Assembly: GCA_020072585.1 (NCBI GenBank)
Contig: JAIQGL010000010.1
Coordinates: forward strand, 124,001 to 188,000
Direction of reading: 5' to 3'
Length of the DNA stretch: 64,000 bases
From: Terriglobia bacterium
GTDB lineage: Bacteria; Acidobacteriota; Terriglobia; Terriglobales; Acidobacteriaceae
The stretch's first letter is position 1. Every line of letters begins with the position of its first letter. Both the position numbers and the translations under genes were made by a program. This document shows positions 51,722 to 61,009 of the stretch, one piece after another. A model generated the notes under the pieces. It ran no database searches and had not been told where the DNA came from. It saw nothing but the letters and a program-made list of their open reading frames with translations.

Positions 51722-53200
51722 ATGAAAGATAAAAACCCGGATCGGAAAACGGCCGTGGAAGAAAAAAACGCAGAGAAAAATTCCAAAGCCCGCGATCCGA
51801 AGCAGCAGCAGGAACCAGCAACTCCCGCGGGACAGGCGGCGCCGCAGGAGCTTGCCGTTCCCGCAGCTCCTTCTGGTACACGTGAACGCCGGTTCCGTCA
51901 GACAGATCTGCCCGCCCGCGTTATTGAACGGCGCAAGCATCCGCGTATCAGCATGGAGCAGCCATTACCTCCAGCACCGCCGTGCCTGGATGACTATGTA
52001 TCCATCATTGGCCAGCCGGAGCTGGATGAGATTCGTTTTCTTGCCCGCCGCCTTCGCGGCAAAACGGTCAAGATGGTGAACTCCACCGCAGTAGGCGGAG
52101 GCGTGGCCGAGATCCTGAACCGGTTGATTCCGCTGATGAATGAACTGGAAGTCCCCACCCGCTGGGACGTAATCACCGGCGGCAATGATTTTTATGAGGT
52201 CACAAAAGGATTTCACAATGCGCTGCACGGCGGCGAGTACAACCTGACGCAGCAGATCAAGGACATCTTCATGTCCTACAGCGAACAAACGCGCCAGCGC
52301 ATGGAATTTACTGAAGACCTTTTCATTATTCACGACCCCCAGCCGGTCGGGCTTGTCCATTCCAAATCACAAGAACGCGGCAAATGGATCTGGCGCTGCC
52401 ATATGGATCTCTCCAACGCGCACCAGGGAGTGTGGGATTTTCTAAAGCCGATGATCGAGCAGTACGATGCCGCCGTTTTTTCCGCGCCGGCGTTTGCCTG
52501 CCAGCTCCCCATCCCGCAATATCTTTTCTATCCTTCCATCGATCCGCTTTCAGAAAAGAACAGAGAACTTCCAGAGGAATACATCAACAAGGTTTGTGAC
52601 GACTTCGGCATTGACCGGTCGCGTCCCGTGATTACGCAGATCTCCCGCTTTGACCGCCTCAAGGATCCGGTGGGCGTGATTGAGGCTTACAAGCTGGTCA
52701 AAAAATATGTGGACTGCCAGTTGGTGCTCGCAGGCGGCGGCGCCACAGATGATCCTGAAGGGGCCGTGGTGTTGCAGGAAGTCATTGAGGCCGCGGGTGA
52801 CGACCCTGACGTGATCATTCTGAATCTGCCGCCATGGTCTGCGCTGGAAATCAATGCGCTACAGCGCGCTTCCACCGTAATCGTGCAGAAGTCTCTCAAA
52901 GAGGGCTTTGGTCTTACCGTGACGGAAGGTCTATGGAAAGAAAAGCCCGTGGTCGCGGGCGCCGTGGGCGGTATCCCTATGCAGATCATTCACAAACTTA
53001 CCGGCGTGCTGGTGCATTCGGTGGAGGGTTGCGCGTACCAGATCCGCTATCTGCTTACGCATCCGGAGTTCGCCACACAACTGGGCAAAAACGGCAAGGA
53101 GCACGCCAAGGAAAATTTTCTGATCACCGTAAACTTGAAGCGCTGGCTGGTCTTGTTCCAGATTCTGCTGGGGATGGCCAAGCCGAACGCCACGATTTGA
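51722..53200 (+). CDS. TreT-like trehalose synthase (GT4 glycosyltransferase)
   Basis: A 492-residue enzyme. After a charged, Pro/Ala/Gln-rich N-terminal segment, the GT4 fold opens with VKMVNSTAVGGGVAEILNRL and WDVITGGNDFYEVTK. FSAPAFACQLPIPQYLFYPS and ITQISRFDRLKDPVGVIEAY, then VQKSLKEGFGLTVTEGLWKE (EX7E-type) are the nucleotide-sugar site. TreT joins NDP-glucose and glucose to trehalose; the DUF5752 partner upstream supports that, but the reaction was not tested. ATG at 51722 follows GGAG by eight bases; GTG at 51713 is an alternative. Confidence 0.83.
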   Translation: MKDKNPDRKTAVEEKNAEKNSKARDPKQQQEPATPAGQAAPQELAVPAAPSGTRERRFRQTDLPARVIERRKHPRISMEQPLPPAPPCLDDYVSIIGQPELDEIRFLARRLRGKTVKMVNSTAVGGGVAEILNRLIPLMNELEVPTRWDVITGGNDFYEVTKGFHNALHGGEYNLTQQIKDIFMSYSEQTRQRMEFTEDLFIIHDPQPVGLVHSKSQERGKWIWRCHMDLSNAHQGVWDFLKPMIEQYDAAVFSAPAFACQLPIPQYLFYPSIDPLSEKNRELPEEYINKVCDDFGIDRSRPVITQISRFDRLKDPVGVIEAYKLVKKYVDCQLVLAGGGATDDPEGAVVLQEVIEAAGDDPDVIILNLPPWSALEINALQRASTVIVQKSLKEGFGLTVTEGLWKEKPVVAGAVGGIPMQIIHKLTGVLVHSVEGCAYQIRYLLTHPEFATQLGKNGKEHAKENFLITVNLKRWLVLFQILLGMAKPNATI

Positions 53201-53215
53201 GATCAAAAGCTGTTT

Positions 53216-53305
53216 TGGATCCATGCTGATTCGCGTTTTTCGCGTTGATTCGCGGTTAAATCGTTCTCGATTTGCGTTCATCTGCGCAGATTTGCGGCAA
53301 AAGTC
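53216..53305 (+). repeat. Dispersed intergenic repeat, copy 2
   Basis: TGATTCGCG and CATCTGCGCAGATTTGCGGC, with TTGATTCGCGGTTAAATCG in the middle, matching the reverse strand of copy 1 at 45763. Short internal inverted repeats (CTGCGCAG). It lies in the convergent gap of the TreT-like and DUF2071 genes. Confidence 0.5.
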
Positions 53306-53306
53306 G

Positions 53307-54044
53307 TCAGATCTTCTCCGGCCACCATACAAGCACTTCGATTTTCCTGGAAAAATGCAGTACCGGCTTCAAGTCAGGCAGTTCAATCCCTGCTGCCTGC
53401 GCCATGGTATTCACGCCAAATTCCGCCTCTGCATCCTGCAACTGCCATGGCGCGTGATGGATGTAGGCCCGCAGCACGTGGCCACGATCAACGGTATAGA
53501 GGCAATAGCGCTCAGTGAGAAAATATTCCAGCGATCCTTTTTCCCGTACTCGCGGCGCTGAAACCGGCCAATAGCGCGCTTGAAAGTTTGCTGGCCTTGG
53601 CATCTCCAGGCGGCTGCTGGTGTATTCAAACGATTCCCCGGAAGACCGGACCAGCATGGCCGCGTGGAAATACGGTAGCTTGTAGGCTGCGCGTGCGCCC
53701 AGCACCGCGGGGAGGCTGCCCGCATCCAGGCTAAAAAAATAAACTCCCGGTACGCCTTTGTAGCGAACATACGTCCTGACGTTCAGCTCGCAAAACTTGT
53801 AGAGAAAGGGCAACGGCGGCGCCAGACGGCCGCGGATACCGCTCATCCAAAACGGCGCTACAGCAACGTAAGCCATTCCATCGCGCAAATCCAATTCCAA
53901 TTCTTTCGGAACCAGTGACCGGAGCTTTTCCGGCGCAAGCGGCCAATGGGCAAACAGCAAATCATGCCAGTTCTGTTTCATGATCCACTGAGCGCTGGGC
54001 ATGGGGATGGGGCGGTGTGCGGTTTCAAGCAGCAGTGGATGCAT
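53307..54044 (-). CDS. DUF2071 (YqjF) family protein
   Basis: A 245-residue protein of the DUF2071 family: MKQNWHDLLFAHWPLAPEKL, YKFCELNVRTYVRYKGVPGVYFFSLDAG, AAYKLPYFHAAMLV. Function unknown; the Bacillus YqjF is an uncharacterised protein. Start at 54044 is used, but the family typically begins at a Met like M22 (53981). It diverges from the DUF488 gene 29 bases away. Confidence 0.85.
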   Translation of the reverse strand: MHPLLLETAHRPIPMPSAQWIMKQNWHDLLFAHWPLAPEKLRSLVPKELELDLRDGMAYVAVAPFWMSGIRGRLAPPLPFLYKFCELNVRTYVRYKGVPGVYFFSLDAGSLPAVLGARAAYKLPYFHAAMLVRSSGESFEYTSSRLEMPRPANFQARYWPVSAPRVREKGSLEYFLTERYCLYTVDRGHVLRAYIHHAPWQLQDAEAEFGVNTMAQAAGIELPDLKPVLHFSRKIEVLVWWPEKI

Positions 54045-54073
54045 GGTTCAGCAATTGTAAATAGAATCGCTTT

Positions 54074-54610
54074 GTGGCCACCATCTTCACCATAGGGCAC
54101 TCCACGCGCGACCTTGCGGACTTCTCTCGCGTTCTGCAATCCCATGACATTCGCCTGCTGGAAGATATTCGCGCCTTCCCCATGTCGCGACGGCATCCGC
54201 ATTTCAACCGGGAAAATCTGGAGCTATGGCTGCCGGAGATTGGCTGTGACTATATCTGGGAAAAAGACCTTGGCGGACGCCGCGGCAAGCAAATGCCGCC
54301 CGATGAATCGCCCAACATCGCGCTGCGCAACCCATCGTTCCGCAACTATGCCGACTACATGCTGTCCGAGCCATTCCGCATGGCCGTCGAGCGACTGGTG
54401 GCGCGCGCTGATAAAACCAACACCGCGATCATGTGCGCAGAGCAGCTTTATTTTCGCTGCCATCGCATGCTGGTTTCTGATTATCTGGTGGAGCAGGGCC
54501 ACACTGTACTGCATATTCTGGATGAAAAACCGCCCAAGTCCCACGTTCTGACCAAAGAGGCCCGCACGGTCGAAGGACGCCTGGTCTACCGTGGAGACTA
54601 CCTGCTATAA
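54074..54610 (+). CDS. DUF488 family protein
   Basis: A 178-residue protein starting with GTG. TIFTIGHSTRDLADFSRVLQ, LLEDIRAFPMSRRHPHFN and LDEKPPKSHVLTKEART are DUF488 hallmarks. CAEQLYFRCHRML carries the conserved C-x7-C. Function unknown, with a suggested nucleic-acid link in the literature I recall. Confidence 0.87.
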   Translation: MATIFTIGHSTRDLADFSRVLQSHDIRLLEDIRAFPMSRRHPHFNRENLELWLPEIGCDYIWEKDLGGRRGKQMPPDESPNIALRNPSFRNYADYMLSEPFRMAVERLVARADKTNTAIMCAEQLYFRCHRMLVSDYLVEQGHTVLHILDEKPPKSHVLTKEARTVEGRLVYRGDYLL

Positions 54611-54691
54611 GCGGATGGCGGAAGCCTTGCTGGTGTTTTTGCGCCAGCCGAAACAAACGATATGATTGACCCGCCCTGACGGGCATAAATC

Positions 54692-56413
54692 ATGGCCCAG
54701 ACAAAACTCGCTACACTGCTTCCACGGCTGGAGCAGGCACGCACCGCGATCGGCACAATCAAAGAACGGGAAATTGTCCGGCTCCTCTCAGAGGCCAACC
54801 CCGCAACGGTTGGTAAAGACGCCGAATCTCTTATTCGCTTTCACGATCTGCTCCTGTTCTTTCGCGCCTTTCCGCCTGGGCCTGCGGTATTGCGGCTGGC
54901 GGACGCGCTTCTAGGCAAGATTGAATTGAAGGTCAAAGCCGCGCTAGACGCGGGCGCTGACGCTGATGACTTTGCGCCGGAAGAAGTAGTGGGCATCACT
55001 GGAACGGTAGTTGAAGCCAGTTATAGCTATCCCATGGTCTGCTGGCTGGTGAAGCACCATCCTAAAGCAATATCCATTCAATGGGACGGCTATGAGCGTG
55101 AGGTCCAGCGCGCCGCAATCTGGCCGCGCTTCTTTCCGCTGATGGAAGAAGACTCTCTCACGGAAGCCAACGTCCCCTACCTTGATTGGCTCAAGGCTGC
55201 GCGTGGAAGACGGGATGAGCTTTCCTGGCTGGTCGAGCAATTCCAGCGATTGCCTATCAGCGAAAAAGAAAAAGGCGCGTACTACGATTCCCTGGAAATC
55301 ATGGTTCGCTGGGACATGAGCGGCTCACCGGCATCGCGCACCCGGTCACGCAAACCCGTGAGGCATTTCTATTTTCATCAAGAGCCACTCCTGCAGCGCC
55401 GCCAGGTTTCGCTGGCCCAGGAACTGGCCAAACCGAAGCTGCCCGTGAAGATATTACCGTCACACCAAGCGGAGAAAACGCTCGACCTGGTGAAAGAGGC
55501 AACTGGGGTACGCTATCGCGAGCTTTACGGCACCAGCAACGCTGGTCCCAAGTGGGTGGTGCAAGCGGACGTTGGCCGAGGAGTGGAGATTTGTTTCTGG
55601 GGTCTGCCGCCGGAAAAGCGGCTTCCGTTACGCGCCTACCTTGCCGGGTTCACCATAAAAAACGGCGTGCCCATCAACTATGTGGAGTGTATTTCGCTCT
55701 TTGACTGGACAGAGATTGGCTTTAACACTTTCCCTGCGTATCGCGATGGCGAAACAGCCTGGGTCTACGCGCAAACGCTGCGCCTTTTGCGCCAACTGCA
55801 TGGCGTGAGCGCCATTTCCGTGTATCCATATCAGATTGGCGATGGCAATGAAGAAGCTATCGACTCCGGCGCATTCTGGTTTTACCGCAAGCTGGGCTTT
55901 CGCTCCATGCATCCTGCACTGGAGAAGCTGGCGCAGGCGGAGGAAAAGAAAGTCCAGGCGAACTCTAAATACCGGACGCCCACCCGTACCCTGCGCCGCC
56001 TGAGCAAGGCACACGTGGTGTATGAACTGCCTCAGGCCGAACGCGGCGCGTGGGACAGGTTTTCCATGCGTAACATCGGCTTGGCTGTGCAGCGCCGCAT
56101 GGCGCGCGATTTCAACGGCGATGCTGAGAGCATGCGCACGTCTGCTGCCACACAAGTTGCGCGCGATATTGGACTGAATCCATCCCGGCTCAACCGCCAG
56201 GAGCAGATTGTGTTTGCCGAATTTGCCATGGCGCTTAGCTTGGTGCCGGACCTTGCCCGGTGGTCAGCGGATGAGAAAGCTGGACTGTGCGCCATCATCG
56301 CCGCCAAGGGATCCAGGACGGAGCAACACTACCAGCACCTGCTACTAAAGCATGCCAGGCTGCGCAGGGCCCTGCTGCGGCTGGGGTCGCAAAAAGCTGT
56401 AATCGCTGCATAA
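54692..56413 (+). CDS. 573-residue protein of unknown function
   Basis: A large soluble protein I do not recognise. Helical N-terminal third (EREIVRLLSEANPATVGKDA), a Lys/Arg-rich middle (RSRKPVRHFYFHQEPLLQRR), then VQADVGRGVEICFWGLPPEK and, at about 365-415, VYPYQIGDGNEEAIDSGAFW and FYRKLGFRSM, which recall a GNAT acetyltransferase (Gly-rich loop then FY.K.GF). No signal peptide or membrane helix. Codon use is like that of its neighbours. It sits between the DUF488 and VIT/vWA genes in the same direction. Confidence 0.7.
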   Translation: MAQTKLATLLPRLEQARTAIGTIKEREIVRLLSEANPATVGKDAESLIRFHDLLLFFRAFPPGPAVLRLADALLGKIELKVKAALDAGADADDFAPEEVVGITGTVVEASYSYPMVCWLVKHHPKAISIQWDGYEREVQRAAIWPRFFPLMEEDSLTEANVPYLDWLKAARGRRDELSWLVEQFQRLPISEKEKGAYYDSLEIMVRWDMSGSPASRTRSRKPVRHFYFHQEPLLQRRQVSLAQELAKPKLPVKILPSHQAEKTLDLVKEATGVRYRELYGTSNAGPKWVVQADVGRGVEICFWGLPPEKRLPLRAYLAGFTIKNGVPINYVECISLFDWTEIGFNTFPAYRDGETAWVYAQTLRLLRQLHGVSAISVYPYQIGDGNEEAIDSGAFWFYRKLGFRSMHPALEKLAQAEEKKVQANSKYRTPTRTLRRLSKAHVVYELPQAERGAWDRFSMRNIGLAVQRRMARDFNGDAESMRTSAATQVARDIGLNPSRLNRQEQIVFAEFAMALSLVPDLARWSADEKAGLCAIIAAKGSRTEQHYQHLLLKHARLRRALLRLGSQKAVIAA

Positions 56414-56483
56414 ATCGCGTGAAAATTCCCTGCAAGAACTCTGGATTCTTCCGTTCATCCTGCAAGAAGCAGGGAGCACCAAC

Positions 56484-59003
56484 ATGAAAGCTCGACTGTC
56501 AGCGGCTGCCATAGTGGCCGCATTTTTCCTCTATGTTCTTATAGTTGCCACTCCGCAGAATGCCTCCGCAGGCCAGCCGGAAGGCAATAGCCAACTGCAA
56601 ATCCTGGGCAAAGACGGCAAGGTGACCGGCTTTGTCCCGCTCAAACACACCGGCATCAAGACCGAGATCAGCGGTTTTGTCGCGCGGACTGAAGTCACGC
56701 AGGAATTTGAGAATGTCCTGCCGGATGCGGTGGAGGCTGTTTATGTCTTTCCACTGCCGCATAGCAGCGCCGTGGATGGAATGACCATGACGGTGGGCGA
56801 GCGTGAGATCCGCGCCGTGATCAAGGAACGCGACGAGGCCCGCAAGATCTATGAGCAGGCGCGCAATACCGGCCATACAGCGGCGCTGCTGGAACAGGAG
56901 CGACCGAATATCTTCACGCAGTCCGTCACCAACATTCCTCCCAGCGGAAAAGTACAGATCAAGTTGACCGTAATTGAGCTGCTCAAGTATGAAGCGGGCG
57001 TTTACGAGTTTGCCTTCCCTCTGGTAGTGGGGCCGCGTTATATCCCCGGCACTCCTGCTTCCGCAGGCGACCACGGCACCATGCCAAATACCGACCAGGT
57101 CCCGGATGCCTCACGCATCAGCCCGCCCGTGGCAGGCGTGCACACCGCGGATGGTCATGCGGGACATAATGTATCGATGGAGGTAAATCTGGTTGCCGGC
57201 GTTCCGGTAGGCGATGTGGAATCAACGTCGCACAAAATCTTTGCTGACCGCACCGGCCCCGATTCGTATCACATCACGCTGGCAGATGGCGCCGTTCTGC
57301 CGGACAAGGATTTCATTCTCAAATATCAGGTCTCTGGTACCGGTGTGAATGACGCGGTTCTGGCGCACTCTGATAAATCAGGCGGATACTTTACGCTGAT
57401 CCTTCAGCCCCCGAACCGGCCGGTGGAAAAAACGCTGGTGCCACGCCAACTTATCTTTGTCGTCGATACGTCAGGCTCCATGTGGGGCTTTCCTCTGGAT
57501 ATGGCGAAGAAAACTATCCAGCGCGCGCTCGATAATCTGCGTAAAGACGAGACTTTCAACCTGATCACCTTTTCCGGAGATACCAGAATTCTCTTTCCCG
57601 AGCCGGTGCCGGCCACGCCGGAAAATATTGCCGCCGCACAGAAGGTGCTGGCAGGCGCTTACGGCAGCGGCGGCACGGAGATGATGAAGGCCATCCGCAC
57701 CGCGCTGGGTGACGATGCCGGCGCGGACAAACCCATGGAGGCCGATCCGATCCGCGTAGTCTGCTTTATGACGGACGGCTACGTAGGCAATGACGCTGAC
57801 ATTATTGCCGAAATCAAAAAGCACTCGGATGCCCGCGTCTTTTCTTTTGGAATTGGCACGTCAGTCAATCGCTTCTTGCTCACCAAGATGGCGGAAGAAG
57901 GCCACGGGGATGTGGAGTTTGTCACAGCTCCCGGAGAAGCGCAGGCCGCAGCCGACCGATTCTATGAACGTGTACATTCGCCGGTGCTGACCAACATCTC
58001 CATCGATTGGAATGGGCTGCCGGTTACCGATGTTTATCCCAAAAACGTGCGCGATCTTTTCTCCGCCAAGCCGGTCATCATCACCGGACGTTACACGGGC
58101 CATCCTTCCGGCAAGATCACGATCAAAGGCTACCGGGGAACCGGCGACTACAGTCGCACAATCCCAGTAGATTTCTCTTCGGCGGGCGAGAGCAACGCGG
58201 CCCTGGAAAAAATCTGGGCCCGGCACAAAGTGGAAGACCTGATGTCACAGGACTGGAACGGCATCCAGAGCGGCAATTCCAAATACAAAGCAGACATCAT
58301 CAAGGTGGGGCTGGAGCATAGCCTGGCCACACAATATACCTCGTTCGTCGCGGTGGAAGAAAAAACGGTGGTCTCTGACGGCAAGCCGGTCAAGGTTGAA
58401 GTCCCAGTGGAGCTGCCTTCAGGCGTTTCGCCGCTGGCGGTGCCGGGCCAGGGATACGATCGACTGCAGACCTTTGCCAAGCTGTCATCGGCTCCATCTG
58501 TAATGCAAGCTCCCACGTATGCCGGCTCAGCCTCTACCACAGTTGAGGTCACAGCTGAAGCGCCGCTTGTCGATACTTCTACTGCCCAGATCACTCACAC
58601 TTTCTCCGGAAAGGAGTTACATGGGCCGGGAGGAGATGCGAATGGAACCCCCATCATCAGCGGATTGAAGAACCACTTTGAAGACAAACAGAAAGCCGAG
58701 TGGGACGCCAATCTCAAGCTGGTCCAACCCAAATTCAGCGCTGACCTGCTGTCGTTGTATCAATGCGCCAGCATCGGCTCCACACCGGACGGAAAAACCT
58801 GCGAGCCGCCTGCTTCCAAGGTGGTAAAGATCAAACTTGAGCTTACCGCCGCAAGCGCCGCCATCGCGCAGAAGCTTGCACTTGCGGGGTTCAAAGTGGA
58901 ATCTGGGAAAGGGTCATTGCAATTAACCGGCAGCATTCTTACTTACCGGCTTAAACAGCTGGCACAAATCGCGGAGGTGAAATCCGTATCGCTGATCCAA
59001 TGA
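56484..59003 (+). CDS. VIT and von Willebrand A domain exported protein with TonB-plug-like segment
   Basis: An 839-residue exported protein (signal AAIVAAFFLYVLIVATPQNA). VIT domain about 45-180 (LKHTGIKTEISGFVARTEVT, VFPLPHSSAVDGMTMTVGER), then a vWA domain at about 318-490 with the MIDAS motif VVDTSGSMWG (D328 and Ser residues). The C-terminal part has TVEVTAEAPLVDTSTAQITH (about 683-702), which resembles the signal-proximal repeats of acidobacterial TonB-dependent receptors. The rest of the C-terminus is unknown. VIT/vWA proteins may bind metal-dependent partners at the surface. Confidence 0.82.
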   Translation: MKARLSAAAIVAAFFLYVLIVATPQNASAGQPEGNSQLQILGKDGKVTGFVPLKHTGIKTEISGFVARTEVTQEFENVLPDAVEAVYVFPLPHSSAVDGMTMTVGEREIRAVIKERDEARKIYEQARNTGHTAALLEQERPNIFTQSVTNIPPSGKVQIKLTVIELLKYEAGVYEFAFPLVVGPRYIPGTPASAGDHGTMPNTDQVPDASRISPPVAGVHTADGHAGHNVSMEVNLVAGVPVGDVESTSHKIFADRTGPDSYHITLADGAVLPDKDFILKYQVSGTGVNDAVLAHSDKSGGYFTLILQPPNRPVEKTLVPRQLIFVVDTSGSMWGFPLDMAKKTIQRALDNLRKDETFNLITFSGDTRILFPEPVPATPENIAAAQKVLAGAYGSGGTEMMKAIRTALGDDAGADKPMEADPIRVVCFMTDGYVGNDADIIAEIKKHSDARVFSFGIGTSVNRFLLTKMAEEGHGDVEFVTAPGEAQAAADRFYERVHSPVLTNISIDWNGLPVTDVYPKNVRDLFSAKPVIITGRYTGHPSGKITIKGYRGTGDYSRTIPVDFSSAGESNAALEKIWARHKVEDLMSQDWNGIQSGNSKYKADIIKVGLEHSLATQYTSFVAVEEKTVVSDGKPVKVEVPVELPSGVSPLAVPGQGYDRLQTFAKLSSAPSVMQAPTYAGSASTTVEVTAEAPLVDTSTAQITHTFSGKELHGPGGDANGTPIISGLKNHFEDKQKAEWDANLKLVQPKFSADLLSLYQCASIGSTPDGKTCEPPASKVVKIKLELTAASAAIAQKLALAGFKVESGKGSLQLTGSILTYRLKQLAQIAEVKSVSLIQ

Positions 59004-59034
59004 AATAACAATTCGAGGAGAGAGAACCAAACAA

Positions 59035-59065
59035 AATGGGGACGCCACCGCAGCGTCCCCATTTG
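59035..59065. terminator. Bidirectional intrinsic terminator
   Basis: A 12-pair perfect stem AAATGGGGACGC with GCGTCCCCATTT, loop CACCGCA. Rightward it runs into TGTTTTG, leftward into TGTTTGG, so it ends both the VIT/vWA gene and the lipoprotein gene. Confidence 0.88.
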
Positions 59066-59099
59066 TTTTGCGAATTTGCCCTGTGCCATGGAAGCAGTA

Positions 59100-59786
59100 C
59101 TATCGCACTTCAACTGCCTGTTTGAGTTTAAAGCTCAAGGCTGTTTCTGCCGGAAGAACGATTTCCTTGTTGCCGGTAAAAGCTGCGCCCGCCGTACCAG
59201 CGCCCGCGCCCGCTGCTGCGCCAATGGCAGCTCCTTTGCCGCCTCCAGCCAAAGCGCCGATCAGTGCTCCGGCGCCAGCGCCACCGCCGATGAATCCAGC
59301 CGAGCGCTTTCCTTTGCCTGCCACGGAACGTGCCACCATGCTGGTTTGAACAGGCGTCTCCTTTCCATGGATGGTCACGGAATTAAGCCTCACTTCAAGC
59401 AGCGCTCCGCCTTTAAAGTGGCCCATGGCTTTGGCGTCAACCACCATGCCACGCGCGGCGGCGCCCTGCTCAATCACGGTCTTGCCGCCCACAACCACCG
59501 GCTCGCCAACCGTCGCGGAGAATTCCTGCCCGGCACTGCTGCTCTTTGAGCTGAGAGTTTCACCCAGCCGCACGGTGATCTGCGTCCCTGCAGGAATGTT
59601 GATGGTTTGTGCAACAGGCTTGTTTTCCGCGGCTTTAGTGCCGCCTGCTCCGCTGCTCCCCGCACTGCCGCTGGCCGCATTGGGGTTGTCGGTTGAAGAT
59701 GCCGGCGTGTTCGAAGTATTCGAACATCCAAGCGCAAGAGATAGCGCACCTAGCGCCACCATATTCAGCATGCGTGTAGCTTTCAC
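59100..59786 (-). CDS. Lipoprotein with Gly-zipper
   Basis: A 228-residue lipoprotein. GTG at 59786 (GGGGG upstream) opens MKATRMLNMVALGALSLALGC, with the lipobox LALGC. After a Ser/Ala/Asn-rich segment a beta domain follows (INIPAGTQITVRLGETLSSK, QEFSATVGEPVVVGGKTVIEQ) and then a glycine-rich helix pair (FIGGGAGAGALIGALAGGGK, AAIGAAAGAGAGTAGAAF), then a closing strand (AETALSFKLKQAVEVR). The Gly-zipper suggests a membrane-inserted oligomer. No specific function. Confidence 0.78.
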   Translation of the reverse strand: MKATRMLNMVALGALSLALGCSNTSNTPASSTDNPNAASGSAGSSGAGGTKAAENKPVAQTINIPAGTQITVRLGETLSSKSSSAGQEFSATVGEPVVVGGKTVIEQGAAARGMVVDAKAMGHFKGGALLEVRLNSVTIHGKETPVQTSMVARSVAGKGKRSAGFIGGGAGAGALIGALAGGGKGAAIGAAAGAGAGTAGAAFTGNKEIVLPAETALSFKLKQAVEVR

Positions 59787-59844
59787 AGAAACCCCCTTAT
59801 CGACACCTGCTAGTGTCAGTGAATTATAGCCTCGGGCGGAAGGT

Positions 59845-60960
59845 CTACTTCTTCTCACTCGCCGCGGTGTTTGAGCTTTGTGGTTGGCTTGAATCAAGCT
59901 GGCCTGAATCAAGCCGGGTTGGATCAGACTGGGCAGCATCCTGTGGGCCCGCTTCCGGCCCTGCCGCAGCAGTAGCAGCACCGTTCCCGGATTTCATTTT
60001 ATCCAGATATTTTTTGGAATTGAGCAGCGGCCGCTCCAGACTGGAATTATAGGTGGTCCATTCAGCTTCCGGCTCCCGCCCAAAGTGTGCGCGCATGCTC
60101 TCCATTTTGGAATCAAGATCATCAAGGTAATGCAGCATGAGCGCTTCAGGAAACATGGGCAGCTTGGGACTGCCGAACTCGTACTTACCGTGATGGCTGA
60201 TGATGAGATGCTCGATCAGCGTCTTATATTCACCCGGAAAGCCCGGCACCTGCGCGATTTTCTCCTGCAACATTTCCAGTTCGATAATCATGTGCCCCAG
60301 GAGCTGTCCGCGCGTGGTGTAAGTAAAGGATCGCGCAAAAGTCAGCTCGTGCACCTTGCCAATGTCATGGAGAAACGCGCCCGTCAACAACAGATCGCGA
60401 TTGATGGTTTCCGGATAGTTGCGACATGCCAGATCGCAGAGGTTAAACAGGGAAACCACGTGGTCCAACAGGCCGCCGATAAAAGCGTGGTGCAGCGTTT
60501 TGGCTGCGGGCGCGCTTTTGTACGCCTGTTCAATCTGCGGATCAGCCATGAAGGCGCGCACCAGCGCCTGCAAGTGCGGATCGCGAAAGCTATCGACAAA
60601 GCCGCGCACTGTCTCCCACAAGGCGCCAATGTCTTTTGTGGTGCGGGGCAGGTAGTCGTCAAAATCGACCTCTGACTCCTGCATGGACCGGACTTTGTGG
60701 ACGGTAAGCTGAAAGCGTCCGTTGAACTTGTTGAGCAGCCCGCGCACTTTGACGAAATCATCCTGCTCAAAGCAGTTGATATGTTCTGATACGTTGTCCC
60801 ACATCTTGGCGTCAAGGTGGCCGGTGCGGTCCGCCAGAGTCATGGCCAGGTACAGCTCACCACTCTTTTTCGGCTTGGCCTGCTTGGAAACCACAACAAA
60901 CGAGGTGGTGACCACCTGGTTTTCAAAACGAACACAGTCAGAGATATAAAACTCTTTCAT
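59845..60960 (-). CDS. YhaM-like 3'-5' exoribonuclease
   Basis: A 371-residue protein with an N-terminal OB fold (FENQVVTTSFVVVSKQAKPK, DRTGHLDAKMWD) and an HD domain (LLDHVVSLFNLCDL, GAFLHDIGK with H198/D199, ISHHGKYEFGSP). YhaM-type enzymes degrade RNA or single-stranded DNA 3'-5'. An Ala/Gln/Ser tail of about 50 residues (SGQLDSSQPQSSN) with short DNA repeats ends the protein. The ATG lacks a ribosome site. Confidence 0.87.
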   Translation of the reverse strand: MKEFYISDCVRFENQVVTTSFVVVSKQAKPKKSGELYLAMTLADRTGHLDAKMWDNVSEHINCFEQDDFVKVRGLLNKFNGRFQLTVHKVRSMQESEVDFDDYLPRTTKDIGALWETVRGFVDSFRDPHLQALVRAFMADPQIEQAYKSAPAAKTLHHAFIGGLLDHVVSLFNLCDLACRNYPETINRDLLLTGAFLHDIGKVHELTFARSFTYTTRGQLLGHMIIELEMLQEKIAQVPGFPGEYKTLIEHLIISHHGKYEFGSPKLPMFPEALMLHYLDDLDSKMESMRAHFGREPEAEWTTYNSSLERPLLNSKKYLDKMKSGNGAATAAAGPEAGPQDAAQSDPTRLDSGQLDSSQPQSSNTAASEKK

Positions 60961-61009
60961 GGTTATAAGTGAGTTTACTGCAATTTATTGCCGGATGGGT
61001 GTGCGAAAC

